64,000 nt of DNA. Origin: Taeniopygia guttata (Eukaryota; Chordata; Aves; Passeriformes; Estrildidae). The notes below the pieces were generated by a model. It was not told the DNA's origin and ran no database searches. It saw only the letters and a program-made list of their open reading frames with translations. The position numbers were made by a program, and so were the translations under genes. The stretch is from assembly GCF_048771995.1 (NCBI RefSeq), contig NC_133063.1, forward strand, positions 11,328,063 to 11,392,062, in the 5' to 3' direction. Position 1 is the stretch's first letter. Each line of letters opens with the position of its first letter. Below, piece by piece: positions 13,801 to 27,203 of the stretch.

Positions 13801-16800
13801 TAGGGATCCCCCCTACACCCTGCCATGAGCATCCTAGCCCTGAGTCTTTTACCTTACTTTAGATCTGACTATTTCTCCTGTTCCTCATTTACCATTCCCT
13901 ACGGTACAAGCTGCACAGCATCCTGGCCCTTAATCCACCATCTTTAAAAATTAAATTTTGCCTATAGCAGTAAGATGGCTCTGATTAAAGTATCAGGCAT
14001 CATCACTGCAAGGAGTAAGCCCTGCTCTTGGGGACAAGCTTTTCTAGACTTGTACAAAACTGATCTTTGGGCACAGATTAAAGCTTAATAATGAAAAAGG
14101 GTTTTGTAGGATTTTTTTTTTTGTTTGTTTGTTTCTTTGGTTTGTTTTTGTTGTGAGATGGTTGGTGGTTTTGAGGGATTTTGAGGTGTAATTCAATACA
14201 GCTGATCTTCTGAGTTAGGGTACTTCTTGTGATATTTGAGATACTGAATTTCTGATGGAACATACAGCAGAGCATAGTGCTGATCTGCTATCACTGCCAT
14301 TGCAAACATGGAAAGAGTGGCCATTTTTTTGGTCTGAGGTTTCATAATCAGTAATGGGCTTTTTCTGGAGTTTTGCATTTGGATGAAACTTGTGGCCTGA
14401 ACTTCCATGGGTGAGCAGTGATAGTTGAGAACATGACCATCCTCCATATTGCCTTGGAAAGGTGGTGTAAATGAACAGCTATTTTTATTTCTAATCTGAT
14501 TTTCTCTAAGTCTGCTGAAATGTCTTAATGGCATTTAAGGACAGAAAAACACTAGAGGTATTTTTAATCAATGACTTTTATTTTAAAATGGCGTATCTTT
14601 TAAAATTCCAACTTTATACGGTGTACCTGAACTCTGTTGAGGGGCTAAACATCTTGTTGTTATATCCATTGAAGTATTATCCTACATGGCTGTAGTGCTG
14701 GAAGAGAATTTATGAAATCCAATTAGAAGGGTAGTTGTTTTTCTGTAATTTAATAGGAAATTAATTTTTTAAATTTAAAAAATGGCAGAATGGGGCAAAA
14801 ATTAGCAGCTTTCTCAGTGACTCCTGCTAAAGCCGGTATTTTCACTGGAGACCTGTATGAAGGGCAGTAGCTACTGCATACTCTGTTTTCTGATATTTAT
14901 CTTACCAGAATGCTAACTATATGATTTCCTTGCATGGAAAGAAGAAAGGTCTGGCTGCTTTGCATAATATCAGTATTTTAGTGTATGGAATGCTTGCAAA
15001 TTTTGATGACTTGGTCTAATGCATCTTTTGATGTCTCCTTTGTTTTCAGATTCTTTCAAGTGTCAGTAAATTAAGCTGTTCTCTATTCCCTGCATCTTCT
15101 GACTGCTCCCCAAAGCCTTTGTAATAAAAAAGAGTAAAGACAAAGTAAACTGTTAGTGATTCATTTTCTAGTGTGATAAAACATAAAACAAAAACCAGAG
15201 ATGAACAATGTGAAAGAACATTCTGATCTAGTAAATCACATAGATGCAGGACATACTTCTTTTATATGCTCGGTAGATCAAATGAAAATTATTTGGATAC
15301 ATCTTCCTGTGTTTGAGACCTGTGTTTTTCTTAAAAACATACTATTGAATTTTTTTCGGTTGTATTAATTTTTAAATGACTTTTAGGAAAATTCTTTTGG
15401 TAGTTTATAATGTTCATATACTATTACATTATTAATACATAGTGTGGTCAAGATTCACATGATTATTTTTTGGGGGGAGGGGTTGTTTATTTTTTTTATG
15501 TTTCATCAAGAAATAGAGAAATATGTTAATGTTTGGTGACTTTCTAAACTCACAGTTATTTTGGCACGTTGAAACTGGCATTTTTGAAAAAAATCCCTCA
15601 GCCTGAATGACTAGTTCACCTGTATTGTAAGATACATAAAATAGAACATTTTTATAATCTAAACATATGTATGAATGTTGTTCTTGAAAATATCAGTATG
15701 CTAAGGGTTTGGTGGCTTTTTTGTCATTACTGTGACAGAAGTTTTTCATTTTGTTGAGCTTGGCATCTGCTTTATTGACTGTTTCAAATGTGTTTCTATG
15801 AGACTTTTGCTAAATGTCTGCATTTACCAAGAACATAAGCTAAATGCAGTTTTCCTCTTCTGTCATGAGGTCACTTTTTTCACATTTTTTTACTGGGGAA
15901 AGTTCTTTCGAAAATCTCTCTCTTAACTGTTTTCTTGTAAAGAGTCAGCAGGTGATACTTCTCCCAGCAGAGCTGGCATAAAAGTATGTCTTGCAGAAAG
16001 CAGATGAATTAGAACCAATTAAAAATAGTGGAAGTTTTCATAGGTTGGAACATTTTATGTGTTGAATTTTCACTGTACACTATAAGACTTTATTGTAGTA
16101 AATCTGCCTTCAAAATCATCAAGTCATTCTCAGGAGCATTGCATCTAAAATTTCAGTGGATTCCTTCTAAACATGCCTTCTAAACAAAAAGGAAAAATTT
16201 AAGGAAAAATTAAAACATCTCCTAAGTCACTTCTTCTAGCCTATATGAATTAGTGAGATGCTAGGTGGGTATTAGCAGAATTAGAAGAAAAAAAATTCTG
16301 GTAAATTCATCTTAGATGACAGGCTTCCCCACCATTTTTCTGTAGTGGAAGTCTGTCTCAGTGTAGCAGTAAACATGGGAGAAATAGTCCTCTTAGAAAA
16401 GATCAGTGAAGGGTACCTACTTTGATTGGAAAGCTGATATTTTCTATATCGTTTCCTGTGGATGAATATTAGCATGCTACCATGCCTGTAGTCAAACATA
16501 GGCAAGACAAAGTTAAAGCTTCTTTACATGTACCCTGCTACCTGGTTAGACAAGTATCAGTTCAGACATCCAGTAACTGGTTAATCCTAATTGTCAGGAC
16601 AATTGAGATTGAAAGGCACACAGCAGCAGTAGGACCTAAGTGTTTCTGAGTTTTCATGCCTTGAAATAGAAGCCACCCTTTCCCTTCAGGCAGTTCCTAA
16701 AAGGCTGTTCTCACCAGCAGGAAATAGCATGTGGGGCTCAGTCCCCAAAAATGGTGTCCCTGTGCCTTGGAGTGTCTTGTTGGGCCTCTGGTTTCTTCTG

Positions 16801-18062
16801 TGATCTTGCTGTCAGTACAGGAGCTTACAGATACTGTGACATCCAAAAGCACATTTCAGACTTAGGTATATTAAGTGGAATCCCAGGCATAATCTCAGTG
16901 ATACAAGGCTTCAAGCACAGAAGGCTTTAAGGGGAGTTTCTTGTAAAATATAGAATGTAAGAGCAAATTGGTTTTATGTTCTTTCAAATGGATGTGTCTG
17001 GGTTTAATTACTTTCTATATTTAAAAGGGACAGGCAGTATTCAATTTTGTGTGTATTGCTCTGATAAACTCCTGCAGGTACAGAAGTATACCATAGGTCT
17101 GCACATAGCTATTATAAATATGGCAAATAAAATCCAAGAGGAAAAAGTGTGCTTCAGAATAAATATTTAATAAGTGTATGTTGTGTGGCTGTAGCTATTT
17201 ATTTCCTTTTAATTTTGGTATATAAAAACTCATATAAAATATTGTAACAACTCTTTTATAAGTAATAAGCCATAAAAATAGAGTAAATGTTCATATTTTT
17301 ATTATTTTGTTTTCCATTTCAGTCTTCATTTTATATAAAATTTAAAAAAGGTCAGAAAGAAAAGAGTTGATACAGAATTGACTGCTTCCAATATGGAAGA
17401 GAAATGTGATTGTTTGAAGACCAAATGCTCTCTGCTATGAAAATTCTGTCTGAAGATTAGCTGGTAGCTACTGATCTTTTATTGAAATTCCTAAGTGTGA
17501 TGCTAGGTTCGTGTACTAATTGCTGTAAGTTTGAGCAAGGCAATATGCAGCATGTACTTTAAAGTTTTTTTACCTGAGGAAATTAATAGACAGTTTTAAC
17601 CCAGTTATATTGGGCTATCACTTCCTACAGGACTGAACCCATAGCAGTGAAAGAATTCTTACTGCTTCTCTAAGATTAGAGGCAGAAATGAGTGTCTGAA
17701 TTTTGATAGTTAAGTTGCCCAAAAGGAAGTTATGCCTAGCCAGCTTTATAGCTATGACAGATGATCAAAATTCTTCATGCTGAACACTTTAAAAGTGCCA
17801 GTTTTCTGGATATCCATCTCTTCAACAGAATAGGAGGTCACCTAGAGCATAATACTGTTGCCATTAAAAAGCTTCTTCTTTTCTTTAGTCTTGAAGTGAG
17901 AAATACAGAGGAAGAAAGAAACTGGGAGTACAAAAATAATAGTACATGCAGCATAGGAAGCAGCTATTGTTGTCCTTACTCATTGTTCATATGGAAAAAA
18001 TAAGCCTCTGAGAATTAAGGATTTAAGGTAGTCTTGGAAATGTCAAAGTTCCAAATAGGGAA

Positions 18063-18107
18063 AGAGGCTGATATGTTTTCAGTTCTTCTGAAAACATATC
18101 AGCCTCT
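18063..18107. repeat. Perfect palindrome: 20-bp arms, 5-nt loop
   Basis: The left arm 18063-18082 (agaggctgatatgttttcag) is exactly complementary to the right arm 18088-18107, with loop ttctt. Perfect arms around a tiny loop in neutral intron DNA fit a template-switch event during replication. The stem is too short and too perfect for a typical pre-miRNA. Confidence 0.97.
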
Positions 18108-18755
18108 GTTGCTTCTCCATTTTAAAAGGGGTTAAACTCCAAGTAAATTGTTTCCATGTTCTATAAAATAGGTGGAGTATGAAATGTAAATACAGATTGT
18201 ATTGTAGCTACAGATTGTCTGATACTCTTGAATTCCCTGCAATACATATGTAATGTCTCTAGACAACGCCTTTTTTCCAGGTCAGAGAGGTATACTCTAC
18301 TCTGTTCTTTACTAAAAGTTTATCTTAACAATACCTTTTTTTTATTTTTAAAAACTGAATTAATTTGGTTGAATATTTACAAAGGCATATGCTTTTCTAT
18401 TCCTAGAGAAGAATTGATTATTCATAATGAAACCAATGATAGTGACAAAATTTCTCAATTGTTTCCTTTTGAAAAAACACACTCAAACTCCCCTGAAATA
18501 AAAGCCCTCCAAACCCCCAGTGTTCATTTCTCTAGAAAAAGAAGTGTTTATTTTTAAAAAAAAGGACAAAAAAAAATCAGTGAAAGTTAAGTTTTGCATT
18601 TCTTGTTCTGTTGGGTCAAATAAAATAATAGTTAGACTAGTATGTTTTTCATGTGCCATATATTTTAGCAGATTTATGTAGATGTCTGTTAGCTTATCCT
18701 GTCATCCAAGAGCTAGCTACTGCATTAGAAAAAATAGATCTTCAGAATTCCTTTA

Positions 18756-18862
18756 TCTGGACATGGTCCTGAACCTTTTCTAGGTGACCTTTCATGAATA
18801 TTGGACAAGGTGATCACCAAAGATTCCTTCCAACTTTGCATTCAGTGATTCTGTGATTTTAG
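18756..18862 (+). mobile_element. CR1 3'-end fragment, + orientation
   Basis: The sequence runs ctaggtgacc...ttggacaaggtgatcaccaaagattccttccaact...cagtgattctgtgattt. It matches the last about 100 bp of CR1, including the 'ttggact..atgatct' and 'ccttccaac' blocks and the terminal octamer-like repeat gtgattct. It is a diverged, severely 5'-truncated copy. Confidence 0.8.
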
Positions 18863-21800
18863 CAGTTTTAATGAAGCATCAAAACACAGTGAAATACATG
18901 TTCTTCCAGGTTTTGATTTTTTTTTATTTCTCAGAATCAACATCTTTCCTTCTCAGCACAACATAAAGTAACATGTTAAATATGTATGTGAATCTAAATC
19001 TGGTTGGTTTTTTTTTCCCCTTTCCCCTGCTCCTTGCATAGAAAAGGGAAGTAGTGCTTCACAGTGATGAAGTATGATGTATCAATGGAAGAATCACTGA
19101 ATTTCCTGAAAACATTGTTAAAAGAACAAAATATTATTGCAGTCTCATGCTGTTTTTCTGATTTGTTATTTTTTTCATTCTCATGTTTCCTGATGTAATA
19201 GAACTTCATATTATCACTTCTGACAAAACTCCTAGTCCAAAGGTTTCATTACATGTATGATTCATACTTTAGACTTTAAAAGAAAGGAATTTTAGTCTTT
19301 GAAATGAGTATTTTGTGATTTTTATGTTCTTTCTTCTGACTCTGTGTGGTGTGGACAATAAACTCACTTTCATGCTCTTCTGATAATTGTAATAGGCTTG
19401 ATGCAGATCTTTAGTGTACTCCTATGTAATCAAGGATAAAGTAGGTAAGATGAGTGCAGTTACTGAGTTGCTGCCAAAGGGAATTTGGCTTAAGCTGTCA
19501 CATCAGGAAGCCAGCTTGAGTAAGAGGAAGGAAAATGAAGTTATCCTTACAAATGAATGCAGAGTATTGAAATAATAGTACTGCCACAGCTAAGGTTGGG
19601 ATGAATTTTACTGTTTAGCTGAAGATCTTTTCCTGCTCTAAAAGTAAAATATGTTTTGAGATCATCTTAAAAATGTCTGTATCTTACTGAAAATGTGATT
19701 GTTGTGAACAGTCACATTTAAGGAAAAAGAGATCCACAAGGTCCAATAATTCTTGACCCAGAGGGTAGCAGGACAGAAGATATAAAAAGAAATGGGGAGA
19801 TACCCTGGTACAGCACCTTATCCAATTCTGATTTGAGTGTCTATGAGGATATAGATGTGAGGATCAGATTTTATTAGTTAATGTCAAAATGTACCATCAG
19901 ACTGTAGAGAGACTGCTCAGAAGGACTCTGAGACTGGTGGTCTATTTCTAGAGTAATAGGTCTTTTTATGTGGCTGAAGAAGTGTTTATCTGAACTTAAC
20001 ATTACTTTATTCTAGCATGTCTGACATTACTGACTGAGTTGCCTTAGGGTGTTTGTTCTGGGTTTTGCTGAGTCTCGTTGGGTTGGTTGTTCTAGGATTT
20101 GTTTCTAAGTAGGACCAAACACCAAGTAGGAATCTTTCTTGTAGCATATGTCTAGTGCCTCTGCAGATGTATGGAATGATCTTAACTAAAAGGTTATCTT
20201 TTGAAAATAATATGGAGATAATTGCTTTGTTTTGACATTCAGGAGAAAAATGAGAGGGTTTTTTTGTTTGTTTTATTTGTTTGTTCTTATCAGTTTCTGG
20301 CTGTTGCAGTTTTCATCATTCTCTGAAGTAGCCATTGGTAGAGGTAAGGTTCTGCATTGCCTTAAGAATTGTGACTGAAATCCATCAAGAATGCCAAAGT
20401 AAACAGATATGAAAAAACCCACAACTAATCCAAGTGTCAAATTTTCCTTGCTTAAAGGAATAATCTCTTATTTATATGTACATAGTCTAATTCTGTCAGG
20501 GACAGTGTTACTGTGAGGCATTTACATAAACAAATCAATAAGCACTTAGCTTAGGGGAAGTGCATTTTCAAAATCATAGATCCATCATTTCTCTGTGTGA
20601 TGATGTAGATTTTTTTGTCACTGAGAGAAATGAATACTTAATAGTATAATGAATATTTCTGTTATTCCTGTAACATTATTATCAGATCGCAGGTTTCTGA
20701 AAGGATGTGTGTAGATAATATTTTAGAGTTAATCTTTTGTGCACAGCTGAATAGATAGTAAGGTTACACTAATGACACATTTTTAGTCGACTAGCTAATA
20801 GTGCTGTAAGCACAGACCAAGTGTGGAGTTTGTTTGGCTGTCTCTACATGACCAAACATGACTTTTGACATTTACTGAGACAGGTCTGGCAGTTTCCACA
20901 GCTGTATACATGGTCTTTACTGTCTCTTTCCTCTTCAAAATAGTGATGTCCACTAAAATGGAAGTAATTTCTGGGGAAAAGTTGAGGTGATTTTGATTTT
21001 TCTTCCTAGTACTTCCTTTTTGTATAGAGATTTAAGAAGGTAAACATATCTTTGAAGAATTTAAGCTATGACAGGTCAGCTTTAACAAAGTATAATGACA
21101 TAGTTACTTTGTTCTAAATAACTGCAGTTATGAAAAATGTTTTATCTTTAAATAACTTGAATTTTTTTTTTTTGCATAAAAAATGTTACTGATTCATTTT
21201 TGATCTTCAGATATGTATGAAGTAAAGTATGAGTAGGAATTTTTTGACTATTCTTGGAAATGTGAAATAACTCCAGACTAACCTGCACTGCCACAGAATT
21301 GGAATACTGGAACATGAACTGTTCATGGTGTAGCTTATTGATTTTTGAATATCTGATTAAAGTAAATTACATCAGTCACTGAGATGGCAATATAGAAATA
21401 TGGAAATGATATAATAGTTGTAGTCATTTCCACAATGAAAAAGTTGGCTTTAAGAATGTGTGTGGGAGGAAATTTTTTCCCAAGAATTAACTACATTTGA
21501 ATATCATTTCATCTAAACAGAACACACCACCATATGACTGATATTTTCATTTCCATTGACATTCTTTTTGAGATGTTGCTTTTTATTCGTCTCTTAAGTA
21601 TTGGCTGGCTAACTTTTTGTTTCTCTACACCAAAAAAAAAAAAAAAAAAAACAAACCCAACTTTATTCTGATGTTCATAGCATCATAATGATGAATCAAA
21701 TATTTTAGCAGTTGTTTGTTAGTTATTTCCATGGTCAGTCTGGCAGTTTTCTATGTCATCTTTCACTGTGATTTACCAAGTTCTTTTACTGGTTGGTAAA

Positions 21801-22960
21801 AAGGGCTGATTTGCACGTTTCTTAGTCTCATAATCAAGTATGTGTCTGATTAAGTCAAAATCTTAAAATTGACCAATTCTAAACACAATCAGAATTAAGA
21901 AAGGTATTTATTTCTACAAAATTATTTTCTTAAGATGTTAGGAAGATTTAAAAAAAAATACTTATTTGTTGTCTTGTAGACCCCCAAAGACTTAGACTAA
22001 GTTACAAACCTGTCTGCCTTGACTGATTGCTAAATCAGTCTTTTACAATGTGTAATTAAGGAAAATCCACATTGATTCAATGATGCACCATACTCCTTTT
22101 TGTGTCTTTCTGGGGAAGAAATATGATATTGAATATGAAACTGGGTGAAATCTGGCTTCATACAGTAGGTAATGTTTTTTTACTGCAAAGGCTATTGCAT
22201 AATGCCTTGCCATCATACCTGATGGTTTTAATAGTGGAGAAGTAGAAAGTGGCAAATGAAATAGTTCATCAGTTTGAAAATCCTACAGCTTGAAGAAAAT
22301 GGAGAAGCTTGCTAAAAATCATCTACTTATTTAATAATTCTAGCTCCAGTTTATACTTACAACATTAAAAAATATATACTCGTAGTCTTCAGTGTACTTT
22401 TGGTCTTCTACATCCATTCTGCTTAGAAACCAGACATCTGAAGCATCATTTAAACTTCTCAATAAAACTTTGGAGGTAAGATAAACAAGAATATATATAT
22501 ATATATCTACTATAAAGTCCATACTGTTTATTTGTAGTTGGTATCACTGACATTGCCTTGTGATGCTAGGCAAATACAAATGATTCCAAGTAATTAGAGT
22601 GGAGTTTCACACAACTGAGGACTCTATAATTTACCTGGAACTGGGGTTCCAATGAACTATTTCACCAAACTTAAAATTGTAGAAGCTGATACCATAGTTG
22701 TTGTATTTTTGTGAGTCTAATTAAATGTAGATTTACAAGATAACTTAGTAAAGAAGATATATATATATACATAATATTACACTATATCTAAGTAATTTTA
22801 GTTGTTTACTACTGAAGTTTACTCTAATTTCAAGTGTTTCCTGTCTTAGGGTCATGCCATAGGATGCCTAGCTCATTTTACAGACTACTGCTTATTGTAC
22901 TTGCTCTTTTAAATTACTTTAAGTAGAGGTGATGAAAAGTAGTTCAGTGAATGCTTCAAT
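18863..22960. other. Intronic sequence, mostly unique
   Basis: AT-rich, with an A20 run at 21632-21651, TTTG-rich runs near 20260 and a short (AT) run near 22492-22506. No gene or transposon was recognised. Confidence 0.55.
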
Positions 22961-23003
22961 ACAGAATAATTTAGGTTGGAAAAGATTTTAAGATCAAGCC
23001 TAG
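22961..23003 (-). mobile_element. CR1 3'-tip fragment
   Basis: acagaataatttaggttgg followed by aaaagattttaagatcaagcc is the reverse complement of the CR1 3' terminus, the same tip as at 5289. The match fades after about 40 bp, so this is a very short or heavily decayed insertion. Confidence 0.6.
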
Positions 23004-23404
23004 TGGTTATTTACTATTGAGTGATTTATTGTAGTAAAGACATATAAAAGTGATATGTGCAGAAAAGAAAGTATAGTATATTTTGATTTAGTTAGAAATA
23101 GGATTCACTTTGAAGGACAGAGTGTATAAAAAATCTTTTTTTTTTTTACTATGTGGAAGTTTAAATTTGTAATGCCTCTGAATAAAGTTATGGCTTGCTA
23201 TTCCTTTGCACTTAGTATTCTGCAACAGCTCATGTAATATTCTAAATGTGAAAAAAGGATGCTGTTGAAAGGATTGGTACTATATCCAAAACATTTTTAT
23301 TAATTGTAAATGTAATAATTAACAGTAAAATAATTTCTGTTTTCATCTTGTGCAGAGTGTTGTATACCCATGCATGCATCCATGCACTCATGCTTTTAGT
23401 TGAA

Positions 23405-23430
23405 TGTAGCTAGTTAATTCACTAGCTACA
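23405..23430. repeat. Short palindrome: 10-bp arms, 6-nt loop
   Basis: tgtagctagt (23405-23414) pairs with actagctaca (23421-23430) across the loop taattc. Confidence 0.9.
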
Positions 23431-23991
23431 ATTTTCTTTTTCTTTCTTAACTTCTATTTTTGTCAATGAATTTAACATAATTCCAGCTTGTTTTTTTTTT
23501 TGTTTGTTTGTTTTATAAACAGTTTGTGAAACTATCTTGAAAAATCTAAATGACAATGACTCCAAAATTCTTATTAAGTGCTTTGGGAAAAGAGTAAGCT
23601 ACTAAGGTATCTGTTTGCTAGGAAAGAAAACAGATTTAGGCAGCAGAGCCTTGTAGTGACCATTATCAACTTCTATTGACAATGAAGAAGTATAAATAAT
23701 GGCTTTGTTCATTTCTTGACAATTAAACATTAAAAAAGATTGGAAAAGGGTCTGATTTTGACTAGTGCTGTGTGATATTTATACTTCTTTAAAAGTTTAC
23801 CTGTGAAAATTCCAAACATAAAATAGGTGCAAAAGTGATACTGGTGTTCACTAAACATTTGTTTTTTTCTTTTTGTCTACATTTTTAGACTACTAATCAT
23901 AGTAGAAATATTTGCTTTCATTGCATGCAGGATATTAGTAGTGGTATTTCCGTTATTATGACGTGCAGCTTGTTTGTTTTCCTTTGAGCTA

Positions 23992-24022
23992 TAATAAATG
24001 TGATCACTGATCACATTTATTA
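23992..24022. repeat. Perfect palindrome: 15-bp arms, 1-nt spacer
   Basis: The left arm 23992-24006 (taataaatgtgatca) is exactly complementary to the right arm 24008-24022, separated by a single c. A further TGATCAC copy follows at 24024-24030, so the locus has rearranged more than once. Confidence 0.95.
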
Positions 24023-27000
24023 CTGATCACTGTAAGACAATGATGTTACATTTTTGTACCAGCTTCAGGATTGAGACATTTTATTCAATGGTTTTATAAG
24101 GGGGAGAACAATTGCCTGGTCTGACTAGGCACCTGCAGTTACCTTACAGCTGTTACCACACTTGAAAGATAAAATAGGAATTTTTGAACACCATCAAGGG
24201 AGAAGCTCAAAGGGATTTTTAGTAATCTCATAAACAACAGAAAAATTTTTCTCATATTTATGAAGACCTTCTAGATGAGACCTTGTATATTGAACTGGAG
24301 GAGCTGAAAAACTTCTGTAAAACTTGTGAACAGTGAAACATTGTCAGTGATGTGTCCATCAGTAAAACACAGCCAAGGTGACTGTGTCACCCAAAGAAGC
24401 TGTTACTACAATCCCAGTTTCTTTTTATTTTCACATTCAAAAAAATAAAACAAAAAAGTCTTTTTATGACTGGCAGAATGAGAAGTGATAAAGTGTTTAG
24501 ATTTTACTAAATACCTTTTGTGTTAGTGCACTTCTTGACCCTAGCAAACATCTCTATATCAAGCCTTCTGCACAGTTAAGGCTTTGTATCATACTTTAAT
24601 CCTTTTATGGAAGAGTTAACGTGGCATCGTTTCTCAGAAGTTTAGAAAACGTCTATTATATGAATCACTTTGTCTCGGTGGAATAAAAGCTCATTGAACT
24701 GTGATCCACAGCAGTCTCTTGTTTTATAGTCACATGAATCAGTGTTTGGATATTATATTATTCATACCATGAAGCCAGTGCAGTAGAATTAGGCTGTTGT
24801 GTTACATGTTGGAAAAATATTGCGTATTTGTACCTGGACAGTTGTTCTGCAATGATGTAATGGCAGCAGTCTGTTAATTTGCAATCTATTTTAAAGCTCA
24901 TTGAACCACTTTGATTTTTAAAATGATTATTTAAAAAAAAAATCAATCCTACCCAAACCCAAATCATTTGCATGTCCTATTTTATCTCTGTGGTATTTAG
25001 GTGAGAGATTTAAATGAACTTTCCAATTGTTTCTATATAAAAAAAGATAGATTTTCTTCTGATAACTGTAAATCTAACACATTAAGAATAGAACTTAGTA
25101 ATTTTGAATATTTTCTAAAATCTCGAATATCAAAGAATACTTTTAGAATTAGTTGACATCATTAATTTTTCTATTGTAGCACAATAATATCCTGGTAAAA
25201 GATGAGAATTCTGTATTTTAAGGCAAGCTGCAAAGTGGAGGAAGGTGATTGCTCCTGATGTAAGCATAAATGTAGGAAAATTGTAATATATTGTTTCCAA
25301 ATATAAGGAAACCATGAGACTGTAGTAAGTGTGATAGGTAATGTTTTGAGTCTCTTCAGTCTTCAGTTCTCTTTAGGCATCAGTGTAAGGAAAATTTAAG
25401 GTCTGAGTTGAAGATGATAGTTACTATGTCCACACTACTCTCCAGCATGATGTGTGTGAAGGAAGTCTGGAATTACTCCTGTAGCTCCAAGAGCAGATTA
25501 AATCTCACAGTGCATAATGAGATGTCATGGATAGATAAAACAGAAACCTAAAAGCATTACTTTGATATTTTTACCGATAGAAGCAGTGTAGAGTCAACAA
25601 GAAGCGTAAAGAGAGGAATGTCAGGACCAGAAACAGAGCAGAAACCCTGTGTTTGACATTTAGAGAATGAAGAATTTGCTGAAGTTTCATCCTCATACGC
25701 TCATCAGCAGAAATGTTAAAGATAATTGTACATACTGTAATGTAAACCCATTGTATCTTTCAACAGTACTAGGAAAGAATGCCTCTGACTCCCAAGATAT
25801 TCTAGGTGGAAAAAAAAATAAACTGTTTTCAATATTCTCTCAATACCTTACTTATGATCTTTATGACAAACCTTTTTGACCTGAAGAATAGTTTTTTGAT
25901 GCTGCAAATGAAGCTCAGTGGAAGTATGGAAAAAAGGTTTTGAACTGGCAAAGGACTTATAGGAAACTACTAAAGGAAGTCAGAGTACATTTGATTGAGT
26001 AAATACAGCTTGAGCTATCTCCACTGGTTAAGGTGATTGTGTAAATTATTTCATGGCCTCCTTTTTCTGTCTGATCCCTTAATGAGTCCCTTAGGGCATA
26101 GATGAAGATGTTATTACTTTTGTTTCTGACACAGATTTACAATTTTGTACACTTGTCTTCTTTTCTTTATATTGCAACAAGACTAATATTTAAAATCAAA
26201 CAAAATTTAAAATGCACTAAAGAAACTGCAGTAGACCAAATGTTTTTGAGTTAATGCTTTTGTCTTCTGATGTACATACAGTCTAACATTCCTCGACAGT
26301 TGATTGGTCCACAGAGAAGTTTAAGAACTAGTTGAGTAGTTTAAGTTTAATAGTTTAACCTTTAAGCTCAGGTTCAAACTTTCAAGTACAAGGGTGAATA
26401 GAAGCTATAGTTTTCCACATACGATTCTCAACTTATGGGTGGGGCTTGTTTGAGCAAGTGAAATTTTAGAACCAAAGAGCTTGTACTGCATGCCCCAAAG
26501 GTCTGACGAGTCTCGTGTCTTGTCTCCCAGAGGGCAAACGTCTATAAATGAAACTTGACTTTATTACTTTCCCAGTCTCTGGTTTTTTGATTCGGGGTTT
26601 TCTGAACTGGATGAGTTTTATATATTTTTAATAACTCCTGTGGGATTTTGCTTCCATGAATTTGTCTGATCTTTCCTCCCCTTAAGCCCCTGCTTTGTTG
26701 CAAGCTTTGTTCAGAACTTGTACCACTGATCTGATTTTGCACAGAGGGATCTGTAGATTCCAATGTAACAGTGACCTGATAGTTAAGTGATTCAATGATC
26801 TAAGTACTGCTTTTTAAAAAACGACCATTACATCATTGCCAGTGCCTGCAACTGTGGATTCTCTGAGCAGCAAGGGAAGTGCTGACAAAACTCATGCATT
26901 TGAGTTTGAGTCTCTGTGCTACCTGACAAAGAACAGTTGCTTTGTTGAATGCTAGCTCTGGTGACCTAGTCATGATGCACTTTTCCCTGATGTGGTTGGT

Positions 27001-27170
27001 TAAACAATTTGAAGAGTTACATGGAGGGGTGTCAGCATATTACCAGCAGCTGTGTCAAGAGATTACTGCTTGCTGTCATACTCTCAGCTGCACGTCTTGC
27101 CCTCCTGCCAGAAGTCATCACCCATTTAGATCTACTTGTAGAACAGCCTGTTCAAATTCTTCTTTATGAC

Positions 27171-27173
<3 letters not shown>

Positions 27174-27201
<28 letters not shown>
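27174..27201. repeat. A28 homopolymer
   Basis: Twenty-eight uninterrupted A residues. CR1 elements do not leave poly(A), so this is either a mononucleotide microsatellite or the tail of a retroposed sequence. No AATAAA lies just upstream, which argues against the second reading. Confidence 0.95.

Positions 27202-27203
<2 letters not shown>

Larger units (their letters stand above)
7031..18755. other. Intronic sequence, mostly unique
   Basis: AT-rich intron DNA. It includes a perfect 23-bp tandem duplication (10796-10841), a T/G-rich run at 14110-14152, a 20-bp palindrome at 18063-18107, and open frames of 113 and 127 codons on the minus strand (14193-14534, 9314-9697) that resemble no family I know. 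No LINE or LTR was recognised. Confidence 0.55.

Noticed and set aside
18063..18107. Pre-miRNA hairpin
   Set aside because: The stem is only 20 bp with a 5-nt loop, too short for Drosha/Dicer substrates, and it lacks the usual bulges.
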